Of a DNA stretch of 64,000 bases, positions 8,122-15,430 are shown piece after piece (position 1 is the first letter of the stretch; each line of letters opens with the position of its first letter). A model generated the notes under the pieces. The model worked only from the letters and a program-made list of their open reading frames with translations, was not told where the DNA came from and did no database searches. The stretch comes from UBA1426 sp050953365 (lineage in GTDB: Bacteria; Bacillota; Clostridia; Peptostreptococcales; Anaerovoracaceae), in NCBI GenBank assembly GCA_050953365.1, contig JBMNMN010000001.1:1-64000 (forward strand). The letters run 5' to 3'. The translations under genes and the position numbers were made by a program.

Positions 8122-8964
8122 CTACTTTTTTTGTAATTTCATTGCTTTGATTACGTGGCTTAACAGAATCATGGAAGTTACCGTCCCCACACCCCCGGGA
8201 ACAGGGCTGATAGCCGATACATGCCCCGCAACTTCTTCAAAGTCCACATCTCCGCAAAGCTTGCCATCTGCGAAATTGATTCCCACATCTACCACTATAC
8301 TGCCTTCCGTAAAGTAGTCCGGCCCGAAGTACTTACCTCTTCCGACTCCTGTTACAACAATATCCGCCCTTTTGGTAACCTCATTTAGGTCTCTCGTCTT
8401 GGAATGGCAGATTGTAACGGTTGCATTTTCCGCAAGAAATAGCATGGCTAAAGGTTTCCCTAAAACCATGCTTCTGTTTACAACGGTTACGTTTTTACCT
8501 TGTAGATCGAAATCGTAGAATTTTAAGATCTCGATGACTGCCTCCGGGGTACAGGGCGCAATCCCATCGCTATCCCCCGTAAACACCTTTTCAATATTAA
8601 CGGGGCTCATACAGTCAATATCCTTTTGAGGGCTTATTGCTCTACTGATTTCCTCCGTGTCAAGATGAGCCGGCAAAGGTCGAAAGATAAGGATGCCGTG
8701 AGTATTTACATCCTGGTTCAGCCGGTTGAGCTCTTTTATAAAGCTTTCCATATCAATATTTAAATCAAGGGCTACAACCTCTGTCTCAATCCCTACCGTC
8801 CGGCAATTTTTAAGAACTCTCTCTTCATAAGCGATGTCGTCTTCCCTTGCTCCGACTCGCAATATGGCTATTTTGGGAGTTTCCCCGGCTTTCTTATATT
8901 CTTCCACTGCATGGATAATATCTGCTTTGATTTTATCCGCTACCGGTTGACCTTTTAATAACAT
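8122..8964 (-). CDS. folD: Methylene-THF dehydrogenase/methenyl-THF cyclohydrolase (FolD)
   Basis: 280-residue bifunctional FolD. The substrate and NAD(P) domains are clear: GILIFRPLPAHL, KDIDCMSPVN, the Rossmann segment VNRSMVLGKPLAMLF and the final ISPVPGGVGTVTSMIL. It interconverts methylene-, methenyl- and formyl-tetrahydrofolate. The start has GGAGG just upstream. One oddity: in the usual Tyr-x3-Lys motif of the cyclohydrolase site (AYEERVLKNC) the lysine four after the tyrosine is a valine, and a lysine is found two residues later. A comparable variant occurs, from memory, in some anaerobic Firmicutes FolD proteins. It lies 17 bases after fhs. Confidence 0.95.
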   Translation of the reverse strand: MLLKGQPVADKIKADIIHAVEEYKKAGETPKIAILRVGAREDDIAYEERVLKNCRTVGIETEVVALDLNIDMESFIKELNRLNQDVNTHGILIFRPLPAHLDTEEISRAISPQKDIDCMSPVNIEKVFTGDSDGIAPCTPEAVIEILKFYDFDLQGKNVTVVNRSMVLGKPLAMLFLAENATVTICHSKTRDLNEVTKRADIVVTGVGRGKYFGPDYFTEGSIVVDVGINFADGKLCGDVDFEEVAGHVSAISPVPGGVGTVTSMILLSHVIKAMKLQKK

Positions 8965-8981
8965 AACGGAACCTCCACACT

Positions 8982-10661
8982 TTAAAATAGACCGGAAATC
9001 CTTCCTGTTCTGTCAACGTCAATAGCTTCTGCAGCCGGAACCTTCGGAAGTCCTGGCATGGTCATGATTTCGCCTGTCAGCGCGACAATAAATCCCGCTC
9101 CCACAGAGGGTTTGACGTTTCTGACGGAAATTTTGAATCCGGAAGGTCTGCCAAGCTTCTTCGGATCGTCCGTCAGGGAATATTGGGTTTTTGCCATGCA
9201 AATGGGCAGGTTCCCGTATCCTAAGGCTTCAAGCTCATCAATCTGTTTTGCGACATTCCCGATAAAGTCGACTCCCTCCGCACCGTAGATTTTCTTGGCA
9301 ATGGCCTCAATTTTCTCACGAATAGAGAGGTTTACATCATAGGCAAAGCTGAAGTTGCTCTGGCCATTTTCCGCGACTTTAACGACTTCCTTGGCCAGTT
9401 CGATGCCGCCTTCGCCACCCTTTGCCCATACTTCAGACAGTATTACATTGACATTTAACTCTTTACATCTCTCTTTAATGTACGTCAGCTCCGCAAGGGT
9501 ATCTGTGGGGAAACGGTTTAAAGCAACCACCGCCGGAAGCCCGAACACCTCGGTGATATTTTCTACGTGTTTCAGAAGGTTTTCGATGCCTTTCTCCAAC
9601 GCATCAATATTCTCCACACTAAGAGCTGATTTTTCCACGCCTCCGTGAAGTTTTAACGCCCTCACGGTAGCGACGATAACCACAGCATCCGGCCTTAAAC
9701 CGCTAAGTCTGCATTTAATATCGATAAATTTTTCCGCCCCCAGATCTGCACCAAAACCTGCTTCCGTAACTGTATAATCTCCCAGCTTAAGAGCTATTTT
9801 TGTCGCCATAACGCTGTTGCAGCCATGGGCGATGTTGGCAAAAGGACCGCCGTGTATAAAAGCGGGGGTATGTTCCAACGTCTGAACAAGATTGGGCTTT
9901 AACGCATTCTTTAATAATGCCGCTACCGCGCCCTGAACTTTTAGATCCGCTACGGTCACAGGTTTCCCTTCAAAATCGTAAGCAACGATAATCTTGGACA
10001 CCTTTTCTTTTAAATCCATTAAGTCATTGGACAGGCAAAGAATGGCCATTATTTCCGATGCAACAGTAATATCAAAACCGTCTTCTCTCGGCGTTCCGTT
10101 GGCTTTACCTCCAAGCCCATCGACTACAAACCGCAGCTGCCTGTCATTCATATCCAGGCACCTTTTCCAAATGATTCTTCGAACGTCTATATTGAGAGCA
10201 TTACCTTGGTGGATGTGATTATCCAGTATTGCCGCAATTAAATTGTTGGCGGCAGTAATGGCATGAATATCACCTGTAAAGTGAAGATTTATGTCCTCCA
10301 TGGGAATAACCTGCGCATAACCGCCTCCGGCAGCTCCTCCCTTTACACCGAAAACCGGACCCAATGACGGCTCTCTTAAAGCGATGACCGTCTTTTTTCC
10401 AATTTTTCTTAGAGCATCTCCGAGACCTACGGTTGTTGTGGTCTTGCCTTCTCCCGCAGCAGTGGGATTGATGGCAGTTACCAGAATCAGCTTACCGTTG
10501 GTTTTGTCTGCATACTTATCCAAGATGTTATAATCAACTTTTGCCATGTACTTCCCATAGGCTTCCAGAAAATCATCGTCTATGGAAAGTTCTTTTGCTA
10601 TTTCGTTGATATTGGCAGGTTTAGCCTCTTGTGCAATCTCTATGTCGCTCTTAAAGCTCAT
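8982..10661 (-). CDS. fhs: Formate--tetrahydrofolate ligase
   Basis: 559 residues, the usual length for bacterial formyl-tetrahydrofolate synthetase. The nucleotide-binding PTAAGEGKTTTTVGLGDAL motif lies near residues 66-84, and EPSLGPVFGVKGGAAGGG and LPKVPAAEAIDVD are family hallmarks. The enzyme couples formate, ATP and tetrahydrofolate to 10-formyl-tetrahydrofolate; in reverse, as in purinolytic clostridia, it makes ATP from formyl-tetrahydrofolate. It is the first gene of the minus-strand train and has a strong sigma-70-type promoter about 70 bases upstream. Whether it runs for acetogenesis, biosynthesis or ATP gain depends on the downstream genes. Confidence 0.97.
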   Translation of the reverse strand: MSFKSDIEIAQEAKPANINEIAKELSIDDDFLEAYGKYMAKVDYNILDKYADKTNGKLILVTAINPTAAGEGKTTTTVGLGDALRKIGKKTVIALREPSLGPVFGVKGGAAGGGYAQVIPMEDINLHFTGDIHAITAANNLIAAILDNHIHQGNALNIDVRRIIWKRCLDMNDRQLRFVVDGLGGKANGTPREDGFDITVASEIMAILCLSNDLMDLKEKVSKIIVAYDFEGKPVTVADLKVQGAVAALLKNALKPNLVQTLEHTPAFIHGGPFANIAHGCNSVMATKIALKLGDYTVTEAGFGADLGAEKFIDIKCRLSGLRPDAVVIVATVRALKLHGGVEKSALSVENIDALEKGIENLLKHVENITEVFGLPAVVALNRFPTDTLAELTYIKERCKELNVNVILSEVWAKGGEGGIELAKEVVKVAENGQSNFSFAYDVNLSIREKIEAIAKKIYGAEGVDFIGNVAKQIDELEALGYGNLPICMAKTQYSLTDDPKKLGRPSGFKISVRNVKPSVGAGFIVALTGEIMTMPGLPKVPAAEAIDVDRTGRISGLF

Positions 10662-10726
10662 CGTTGATACCTCATTCCTTCATAAAATTTCGCATTGTGA
10701 AACGACATTTCATTATCTTTGCGTTT

Positions 10727-10755
10727 ATTTTAACCTTTGTCTAATCGTAAGTCAA
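10727..10755 (-). promoter_or_regulatory. Sigma-70-type promoter of the fhs operon
   Basis: On the minus strand TTGACT (10755-10750) and TAAAAT (10732-10727) are separated by exactly 17 bases, about 70 bases before the fhs ATG. No comparable promoter was seen inside the downstream train. A small palindrome, GAAACGACATTTC (10699-10711), lies in the untranslated leader and could be an operator, though this is weak. Confidence 0.75.
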
Positions 10756-10800
10756 GTTGAAATTTTCTGATAATATCAACGGCATATCGGGCTCATATGC

Positions 10801-10848
10801 ATATGAAACGCGATTCTTTTCAACAGATTAAAGAATCGCGTTTCATAT
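10801..10848. repeat. Perfect 18-bp inverted repeat between the symporter and fhs
   Basis: Arms of 18 bp (10801-10818 and 10831-10848, core GAAACGCGATTCTT) are perfectly complementary around a 12-base loop. The hairpin follows the symporter gene and precedes the fhs promoter, so it may end symporter transcription. Neither side has a proper T-run, so it is not a standard intrinsic terminator and could instead be a protein-binding site or a transcript-stabilising stem. Confidence 0.7.
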
Positions 10849-10942
10849 AATCCTCTCTTCATATTTATGCATTTTCGTTTGCAGCTCTTTTTGCAGCTCT
10901 TCAGGTTTGGCCTTTTCAGGCTAACCGAATGGGAATACTGTA

Positions 10943-12493
10943 CTAATGGGCATTATTCCCATTTCCGTTATCCTCATTCTCCTTCAGATGGAATTTATGT
11001 TCCACGCTCATCTGGATTTTTTCATCGTAACAGGAGAACACACTTTCTATAAAGGCAGGATCTTGTCTGGGCGTAATCAGGCTCACTACGGGTACGATCA
11101 CCAAGGAGAGAAGAATGGCAACGGCTCCGGCAATAGGCGCGGCGGTATAACCCGTCAGCAGGTTTGCCACATTGATCAGCAAGGACAGAGCAATGGAGGC
11201 CCACAGCGCCGCTTTATTGGCCCGTTTCCAGAAGAGCCCATACAGAAACGGTCCGAGAAATGCGCCGGCCAGCGTGCCCCAGGACAAACCCATCAATGTT
11301 GTGATCAGATTATTTGGGTTGATTGCAATGACCACCGACAGCACCACAAAGAGCACGCACAATCCTTTGATAATCGCCACCTGAGTCCGGTTGCTCATGT
11401 CCTTAATAATCGTACCCTTGAGGAAGTCCAGCGTAAAGGTGGAGCTGCTGGTGATGACCAGCGAGGAAAGGGTGGACATGGATGCGGAAAGGACCATAAT
11501 AATCACCAGGCCGATGAGAATGTCCGGCAAAACGCTCCCAAGCATTGTCGGAACGATGTCGTCATAGGCCACGCGCCCGTCCGCCCCGGGAGTGTAGAAC
11601 AGGCGTCCGAAGGAACCGAGGAAGTAGGATCCTCCCGCAATGATCAGCGCAAACAAGGTGGATATAACGGTCCCCGCCTGAATCGCTTTTTCGTTCTTGA
11701 TGGTGTAGAATTTGTGGACCATCTGCGGCAATCCCCAGGTTCCCATGCTGGTCAGTATCATCACTGCAAGCATTGCCAGAGGCACCGGTCCCAGGAAGGA
11801 AACGTAGGCTCCTTGGAGCTCCGGCACCGTCTCTGACGGAATCTGAGAAAGCTCAGCTATGGCCGCCATAAGCCCTCCTCTGGAACGGAGAACCACAAAG
11901 ATAATGGAAATGATGCTGAAAACCATAACAATTCCCTGAAGCACGTCATTGAGGGCCACCGCCACATAGCCGCCAAGGACAACATAAATCCCCGTAAGCA
12001 CGGCCATACCTATAACGCAGTAAATAAAATCAATTCCGAAGGCCATGACGAAAAGCTGCGACAGCCCTTTATATACCGACGCGGAATAAGGCACCAGAAA
12101 TACAAATATAAGGATGGAAACGACGATCTTTAGCGCGTTGCTGCCATATCGTTTACCGAAAAAGTCCGGCATGGTGGCAGAGTCCAGGTGTTTGGTCATG
12201 ACTCTGGTGCGTCTTCCGAGGACAACCCAGGCTAAAAAGCTGCCGATAATTGCGTTTCCAATACCGATCCAGGTAACGGAAAGTCCGAAGTTCCACCCAA
12301 ATTGGCCGGCATATCCTACAAAAACTACTCCGGAAAAATAGGTGGTGCCGTATGCAAATGCGCTCAACCAGGGCCCCATGTTGCGCCCTCCCAGCACAAA
12401 GTCATTGACATTTGTGGCATGCCGCCTGCAGTATACACCGATTGAGACTGTAACTGCAAAGAAAAGAACCATCATCAACACTTTTTCAAACAT
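10943..12493 (-). CDS. Sodium:solute symporter (SSS family), probable tyrosine or aromatic amino acid uptake
   Basis: 516-residue SSS-family symporter with about 13 hydrophobic segments; VLGGRNMGPWLSAFAYGTTYFSG near residues 34-56 and the ADGRVAYDDIVP loop fit the family. The C-terminal tail is hydrophilic. The family includes PutP and the pantothenate carrier PanF, which is notable given the pan-like genes downstream. However, the leader contains a T-box whose specifier reads UAC, so expression should respond to uncharged tRNA-Tyr and tyrosine is the better substrate guess. The substrate call is inference from regulation, not from the protein itself. Confidence 0.85.
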   Translation of the reverse strand: MFEKVLMMVLFFAVTVSIGVYCRRHATNVNDFVLGGRNMGPWLSAFAYGTTYFSGVVFVGYAGQFGWNFGLSVTWIGIGNAIIGSFLAWVVLGRRTRVMTKHLDSATMPDFFGKRYGSNALKIVVSILIFVFLVPYSASVYKGLSQLFVMAFGIDFIYCVIGMAVLTGIYVVLGGYVAVALNDVLQGIVMVFSIISIIFVVLRSRGGLMAAIAELSQIPSETVPELQGAYVSFLGPVPLAMLAVMILTSMGTWGLPQMVHKFYTIKNEKAIQAGTVISTLFALIIAGGSYFLGSFGRLFYTPGADGRVAYDDIVPTMLGSVLPDILIGLVIIMVLSASMSTLSSLVITSSSTFTLDFLKGTIIKDMSNRTQVAIIKGLCVLFVVLSVVIAINPNNLITTLMGLSWGTLAGAFLGPFLYGLFWKRANKAALWASIALSLLINVANLLTGYTAAPIAGAVAILLSLVIVPVVSLITPRQDPAFIESVFSCYDEKIQMSVEHKFHLKENEDNGNGNNAH

Positions 12494-12574
12494 CTTCTTC
12501 CTCCCGTCTTTATACTAAAAATCTTGCCATGTTGTATTTGGTGTCAGGCAGCAAATACAACTTCCTTGTGTCAA

Positions 12575-12865
12575 GGAATAAAAAAACCCGTCCTCTGATT
12601 TCTCAGAGGACGGGATTGTTCCCGTGGTACCACCTCAGTTTGCGAAGGTCTCGCGATCCTTCGCCTCCTCGAGTACGGCGCAATGCCTGCGCTTATACTC
12701 CAGCACTGTAACGGGTGCGCCCGTACCAGCCTACCGAGACATAGCGCCTTTTCGGTGGTCAGCTCGCGGAATGTATTCGGAAATCCATTAACACTTGCGC
12801 CTCTCACCAGCCGGCAACTCTCTGTAGCTTCCTGGATTCTTACTTCTTTCCGGTCATCGCTTTTT
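12575..12865 (-). promoter_or_regulatory. T-box leader, probable tyrosine specifier (UAC)
   Basis: Transcribed on the minus strand ahead of the symporter. It starts with the typical AGCGATGACCGGAA, continues with a stem-I distal loop (GGTGAGAGGC), and has the specifier-loop pattern GAA-UAC-AUUCC with UAC at 12775-12773. The T-box bulge sequence GGTGGTACCACGGG lies at 12636-12621. The competing terminator is a 12-bp GC-rich stem at 12587-12614 followed by seven T residues (12586-12580). UAC is a tyrosine codon; this frame follows the usual spacing after GAA, but the neighbouring frames cannot be excluded without folding. Confidence 0.92.
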
Positions 12866-12878
12866 TAATATTGAACCT

Positions 12879-12907
12879 AATGTACCATTCATTTCGAATC
12901 TTGTCAA
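12879..12907 (-). promoter_or_regulatory. Promoter of the T-box/symporter transcript
   Basis: TTGACA (12907-12902) and TACATT (12884-12879) on the minus strand with a 17-base spacer, about 15 bases before the start of the T-box leader. The position relative to the leader's conserved 5' end supports it strongly. Confidence 0.8.
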
Positions 12908-12996
12908 CAATTTTTTTTACGTCATAAAAGCCAACAGCAAACAATTAATATTTTTTGCGAATCTGGGAAAATTAATTGATGAAAGGAAGTGATGAC

Positions 12997-13206
12997 ATGA
13001 AAAAGCTTGTACTGTTATTGGTTATTATAGGCGCTATCAACTGGGGTCTCATAGGATTCTTCCAATACGACCTGGTTGCCGCAATTTTCGGTGGGCAGGC
13101 TGCCATAGCCAGCCGTGTTATTTTCGCTATCGTAGGATTGGCAGGAATTTATGCAATTACTTTTTTATTCAGAAACAACCAGGATAAAGTCGTTACAGGC
13201 GCATAA
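12997..13206 (+). CDS. DUF378-family small membrane protein
   Basis: 69-residue protein with two hydrophobic segments and the family core INWGLIGFFQYDLVAAIFGG, as in small YuzA-like DUF378 proteins. Function unknown in the family. The start at 12997 is chosen for the AAAGGAAGTG ribosome site; a frame from 12976 is possible but carries that site inside the coding region. It is a single gene on the plus strand, ended by the terminator at 13248-13285. Confidence 0.85.
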   Translation: MKKLVLLLVIIGAINWGLIGFFQYDLVAAIFGGQAAIASRVIFAIVGLAGIYAITFLFRNNQDKVVTGA

Positions 13207-13247
13207 CCAATAACAAGCCATGTCGCAGCGAGAATTCGGCCAAGCAG

Positions 13248-13285
13248 AAAAAACCGCGCCGGAGCAAGTCCCGTGCGCGGTTTTT
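13248..13285. terminator. Bidirectional intrinsic terminator
   Basis: CCGCGC (13254-13259) and GCGCGG (13275-13280) form a stem flanked by six A residues on the left and five T residues on the right, so it can end both the plus-strand DUF378 gene and the minus-strand lysine fermentation operon. Confidence 0.85.
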
Positions 13286-13315
13286 CATGCTTATTCAACA
13301 CTTGTCAGCGTGTTA

Positions 13316-13969
13316 TTAATACTCCATCTTCTTCAGGCTGGGGCTGATGATCAGTTTGCACTGAGTCGCTTCCTGCACCTGCTCTACAGTGTAATCTTCA
13401 TTGATCTCAGTCAGCATGAGGCCTTCGGGAGTTACTTCCATAACACCCATTTCCGTAACGATCATGTCAACTACATTGATGGCGGTATAAGGCAGCGTGC
13501 ATTCATTCAGAATCTTATGCTTGCCTTTCTGCGTATGGAGCATGGCTATGATAACCTTTTTGGCACCTACCACCAGGTCCATGGCGCCGCCCATTCCCGG
13601 AACCATTTTGCCCGGGATAATCCAGTTGGCCAGGTTACCCATCTGATCCACTTCCAATGCACCCAAAATCGTCGCATCCACATGTCCGCCGCGTATTATA
13701 CCAAAGGAAGTAGCGCTATCAAAGAACATGGCTCCGGGATTTACCGTTACGTACTGGGCTCCGGCATTGATGATATCAACATCTTCTTTGCCCGGTTCCG
13801 CTGCGGGTCCCATACCCATAATCCCGTTTTCGGACTGAAGCACAATGCTTACCCCTTCCGGAAGGTAATTTGCTACCATAGTAGGAAGGCCGATTCCGAG
13901 ATTTACGACGTCACCGTCTTTTAATTCCTTCGCAACTCTTCTTGCGATAATTTCTTTTAAATCTGCCAC
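13316..13969 (-). CDS. atoA: 3-oxoacid (butyrate-acetoacetate) CoA-transferase, subunit B
   Basis: 217-residue beta subunit of a class I CoA-transferase. The SENG motif (LQSENGIMGMGP) carries the catalytic glutamate that forms the glutamyl-CoA thioester, and the GGAMDLVVGAKK segment is conserved. In lysine fermentation this enzyme moves CoA between butyryl-CoA and acetoacetate, releasing butyrate. It overlaps subunit A by 13 bases and is the last gene before the shared terminator, so it closes the operon. Confidence 0.92.
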   Translation of the reverse strand: MADLKEIIARRVAKELKDGDVVNLGIGLPTMVANYLPEGVSIVLQSENGIMGMGPAAEPGKEDVDIINAGAQYVTVNPGAMFFDSATSFGIIRGGHVDATILGALEVDQMGNLANWIIPGKMVPGMGGAMDLVVGAKKVIIAMLHTQKGKHKILNECTLPYTAINVVDMIVTEMGVMEVTPEGLMLTEINEDYTVEQVQEATQCKLIISPSLKKMEY

Positions 13970-14637
13970 GGTTTCTCACCTCCTACAATAGTATCCACAA
14001 AGATACCGGATGTCACTACGTTATTCGGATCAATTTCGCCGACTTCAACAATCTCACATGCGCCGACGATCACATGATCCGCTGCCATTGCCATAAGCGG
14101 ATTGAAGTTTCTCGTAGTTCCGTTATACATTGTGTTGCCAAACTTATCCGTTACCGAACCACGGATAAAGGCAAAGTCCGCGCGAAGAGGCAGCTCAAGC
14201 AGATAGTCTCTTCCGCCTACGTTTATAACCTGTTTACCTTCCGCTACAATGGTTCCCACACCGGTAGGAGTCAGGAAACCGCCGAGTCCGGTCCCGCCTG
14301 CACGGATTCTCTCAGCCAATGTTCCTTGGGGGATCAAAATACATTCCAGCTTGTCTTCCTCCACGTCGGTGTTCATCCTTTGTGCCACCTCCGGATTGAG
14401 GCCTACATGGGAAGCGATCAGGGTCTTAATCTGTCCGTTTGTAAGCAGTTTTCCGACTCCTCTTCCCGGTACGCCTGCATCGTTGCAGATGATTGTTAAG
14501 TTCTTGACATTTTTTCTCACCAGAGCATCAATGAGGATTTCCGGGGTCCCACAGGCCATGAAGCCACCTACCATAATACTGGCGCCGTCTTTAATAACGG
14601 CAACGGCTTCATCCGCTGTCTTGATTTTGTCAATCAT
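13957..14637 (-). CDS. atoD: 3-oxoacid (butyrate-acetoacetate) CoA-transferase, subunit A
   Basis: 226-residue alpha subunit of a class I CoA-transferase. MVGGFMACGTPEILIDAL and GTLAERIRAGGTGLGGFLTPTGVGT are the CoA-binding family motifs. It pairs with the overlapping subunit B. Position directly after kamE in a lysine-degrading operon matches the layout known from clostridial and fusobacterial lysine clusters and supports acetoacetate and butyryl-CoA as substrates. Confidence 0.92.
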   Translation of the reverse strand: MIDKIKTADEAVAVIKDGASIMVGGFMACGTPEILIDALVRKNVKNLTIICNDAGVPGRGVGKLLTNGQIKTLIASHVGLNPEVAQRMNTDVEEDKLECILIPQGTLAERIRAGGTGLGGFLTPTGVGTIVAEGKQVINVGGRDYLLELPLRADFAFIRGSVTDKFGNTMYNGTTRNFNPLMAMAADHVIVGACEIVEVGEIDPNNVVTSGIFVDTIVGGEKPWQI

Positions 14638-14656
14638 GCTATCACTTCCTTTCTTC

Positions 14657-15430
14657 CTAAATCTTATTACGCCTTACAATTTCCGTCAATACAAAAGAGG
14701 CAACATGTTCCGCATAAGTATGCGGTCCAAAACCTGCATCAAAGCCGAGCTCTTGAGCCAGCTCATGAGAAATTCTCGGGCCTCCGCAACATAGAATGAC
14801 TTTGTCACGAAGCCCTTCCGCTTCTAACAGTTCCACCAGTTCCGTGAGATTCTTTATGTGAACATCTTTCTGTGTAACGATTTGGGATACCAGGATAGCG
14901 TCCGCCTTCAGCTCGATCGCCTTGGCAATAAGTTCTTCATTGGGAACCTGGCTTCCCATATTATGGGCTTCGATACCCTTGTAGCGTTCCAATCCGAAGT
15001 GCCCGTGGAAGCCTTTCATATTCATGATGGCATCGATGCCCACGGTATGCGCATCTGTACCTGTACAAGCTCCGACGATCACTACGTCACGCTTGATGTT
15101 CTCCTCGATATATTTTTCACACTCAAGCCGATCCATCACTTCCCCTTCCACCTTGGGAACCTTGATGGAAGTGTAATCCACTGTGTGCTGGCATTTCCCG
15201 TATACGATGAAATACGTAAAGTCAACCCCCAGATCCTTGAAGTAGACCACGTTGGGCTCGTCCAAACCCATCTTTTTCGCCAGTTGCTTGGCAGCTTCAT
15301 TTGCCTCATCGCCTGCCGGCACAGGAAGTGTGAAGGACATTTGGACCATGCCGTCGTTCATGGTGTCGCCATAAGGCTTGACCTTTGTCAGATCAACCGT
15401 GGCCGTTGCAGTCGTATTGTTGCTACCCAT
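14657..15430 (-). CDS. kamE: Lysine 5,6-aminomutase, beta subunit (B12- and PLP-binding)
   Basis: 257-residue small subunit of adenosylcobalamin- and PLP-dependent lysine (beta-lysine) 5,6-aminomutase. The B12-binding D-x-H-x-x-G motif is DAHTVG at residues 126-131, with H128 as lower ligand; K139 (NMKG), eleven residues later, matches the spacing of the lysine that binds PLP in the characterised enzyme. The reaction moves the 6-amino group of L-beta-lysine to give 3,5-diaminohexanoate. The start overlaps the kamD stop (TAATG) with AGGAGG upstream. Confidence 0.96.
   Translation of the reverse strand: MGSNNTTATATVDLTKVKPYGDTMNDGMVQMSFTLPVPAGDEANEAAKQLAKKMGLDEPNVVYFKDLGVDFTYFIVYGKCQHTVDYTSIKVPKVEGEVMDRLECEKYIEENIKRDVVIVGACTGTDAHTVGIDAIMNMKGFHGHFGLERYKGIEAHNMGSQVPNEELIAKAIELKADAILVSQIVTQKDVHIKNLTELVELLEAEGLRDKVILCCGGPRISHELAQELGFDAGFGPHTYAEHVASFVLTEIVRRNKI

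Noticed and set aside
6421..10661. An acetogenesis (Wood-Ljungdahl) cluster because of fhs and folD
   Set aside because: No CODH/ACS, metF or corrinoid protein genes are present here; the neighbours are pan-like, IclR and a formate channel.
10943..12493. The symporter as a pantothenate carrier (PanF) for the pan-like cluster
   Set aside because: The tyrosine T-box argues for tyrosine uptake. PanF identity remains possible only if the specifier is misread.
12571..12807. 78-codon gene between the symporter and DUF378
   Set aside because: The sequence is the T-box leader with its terminator.
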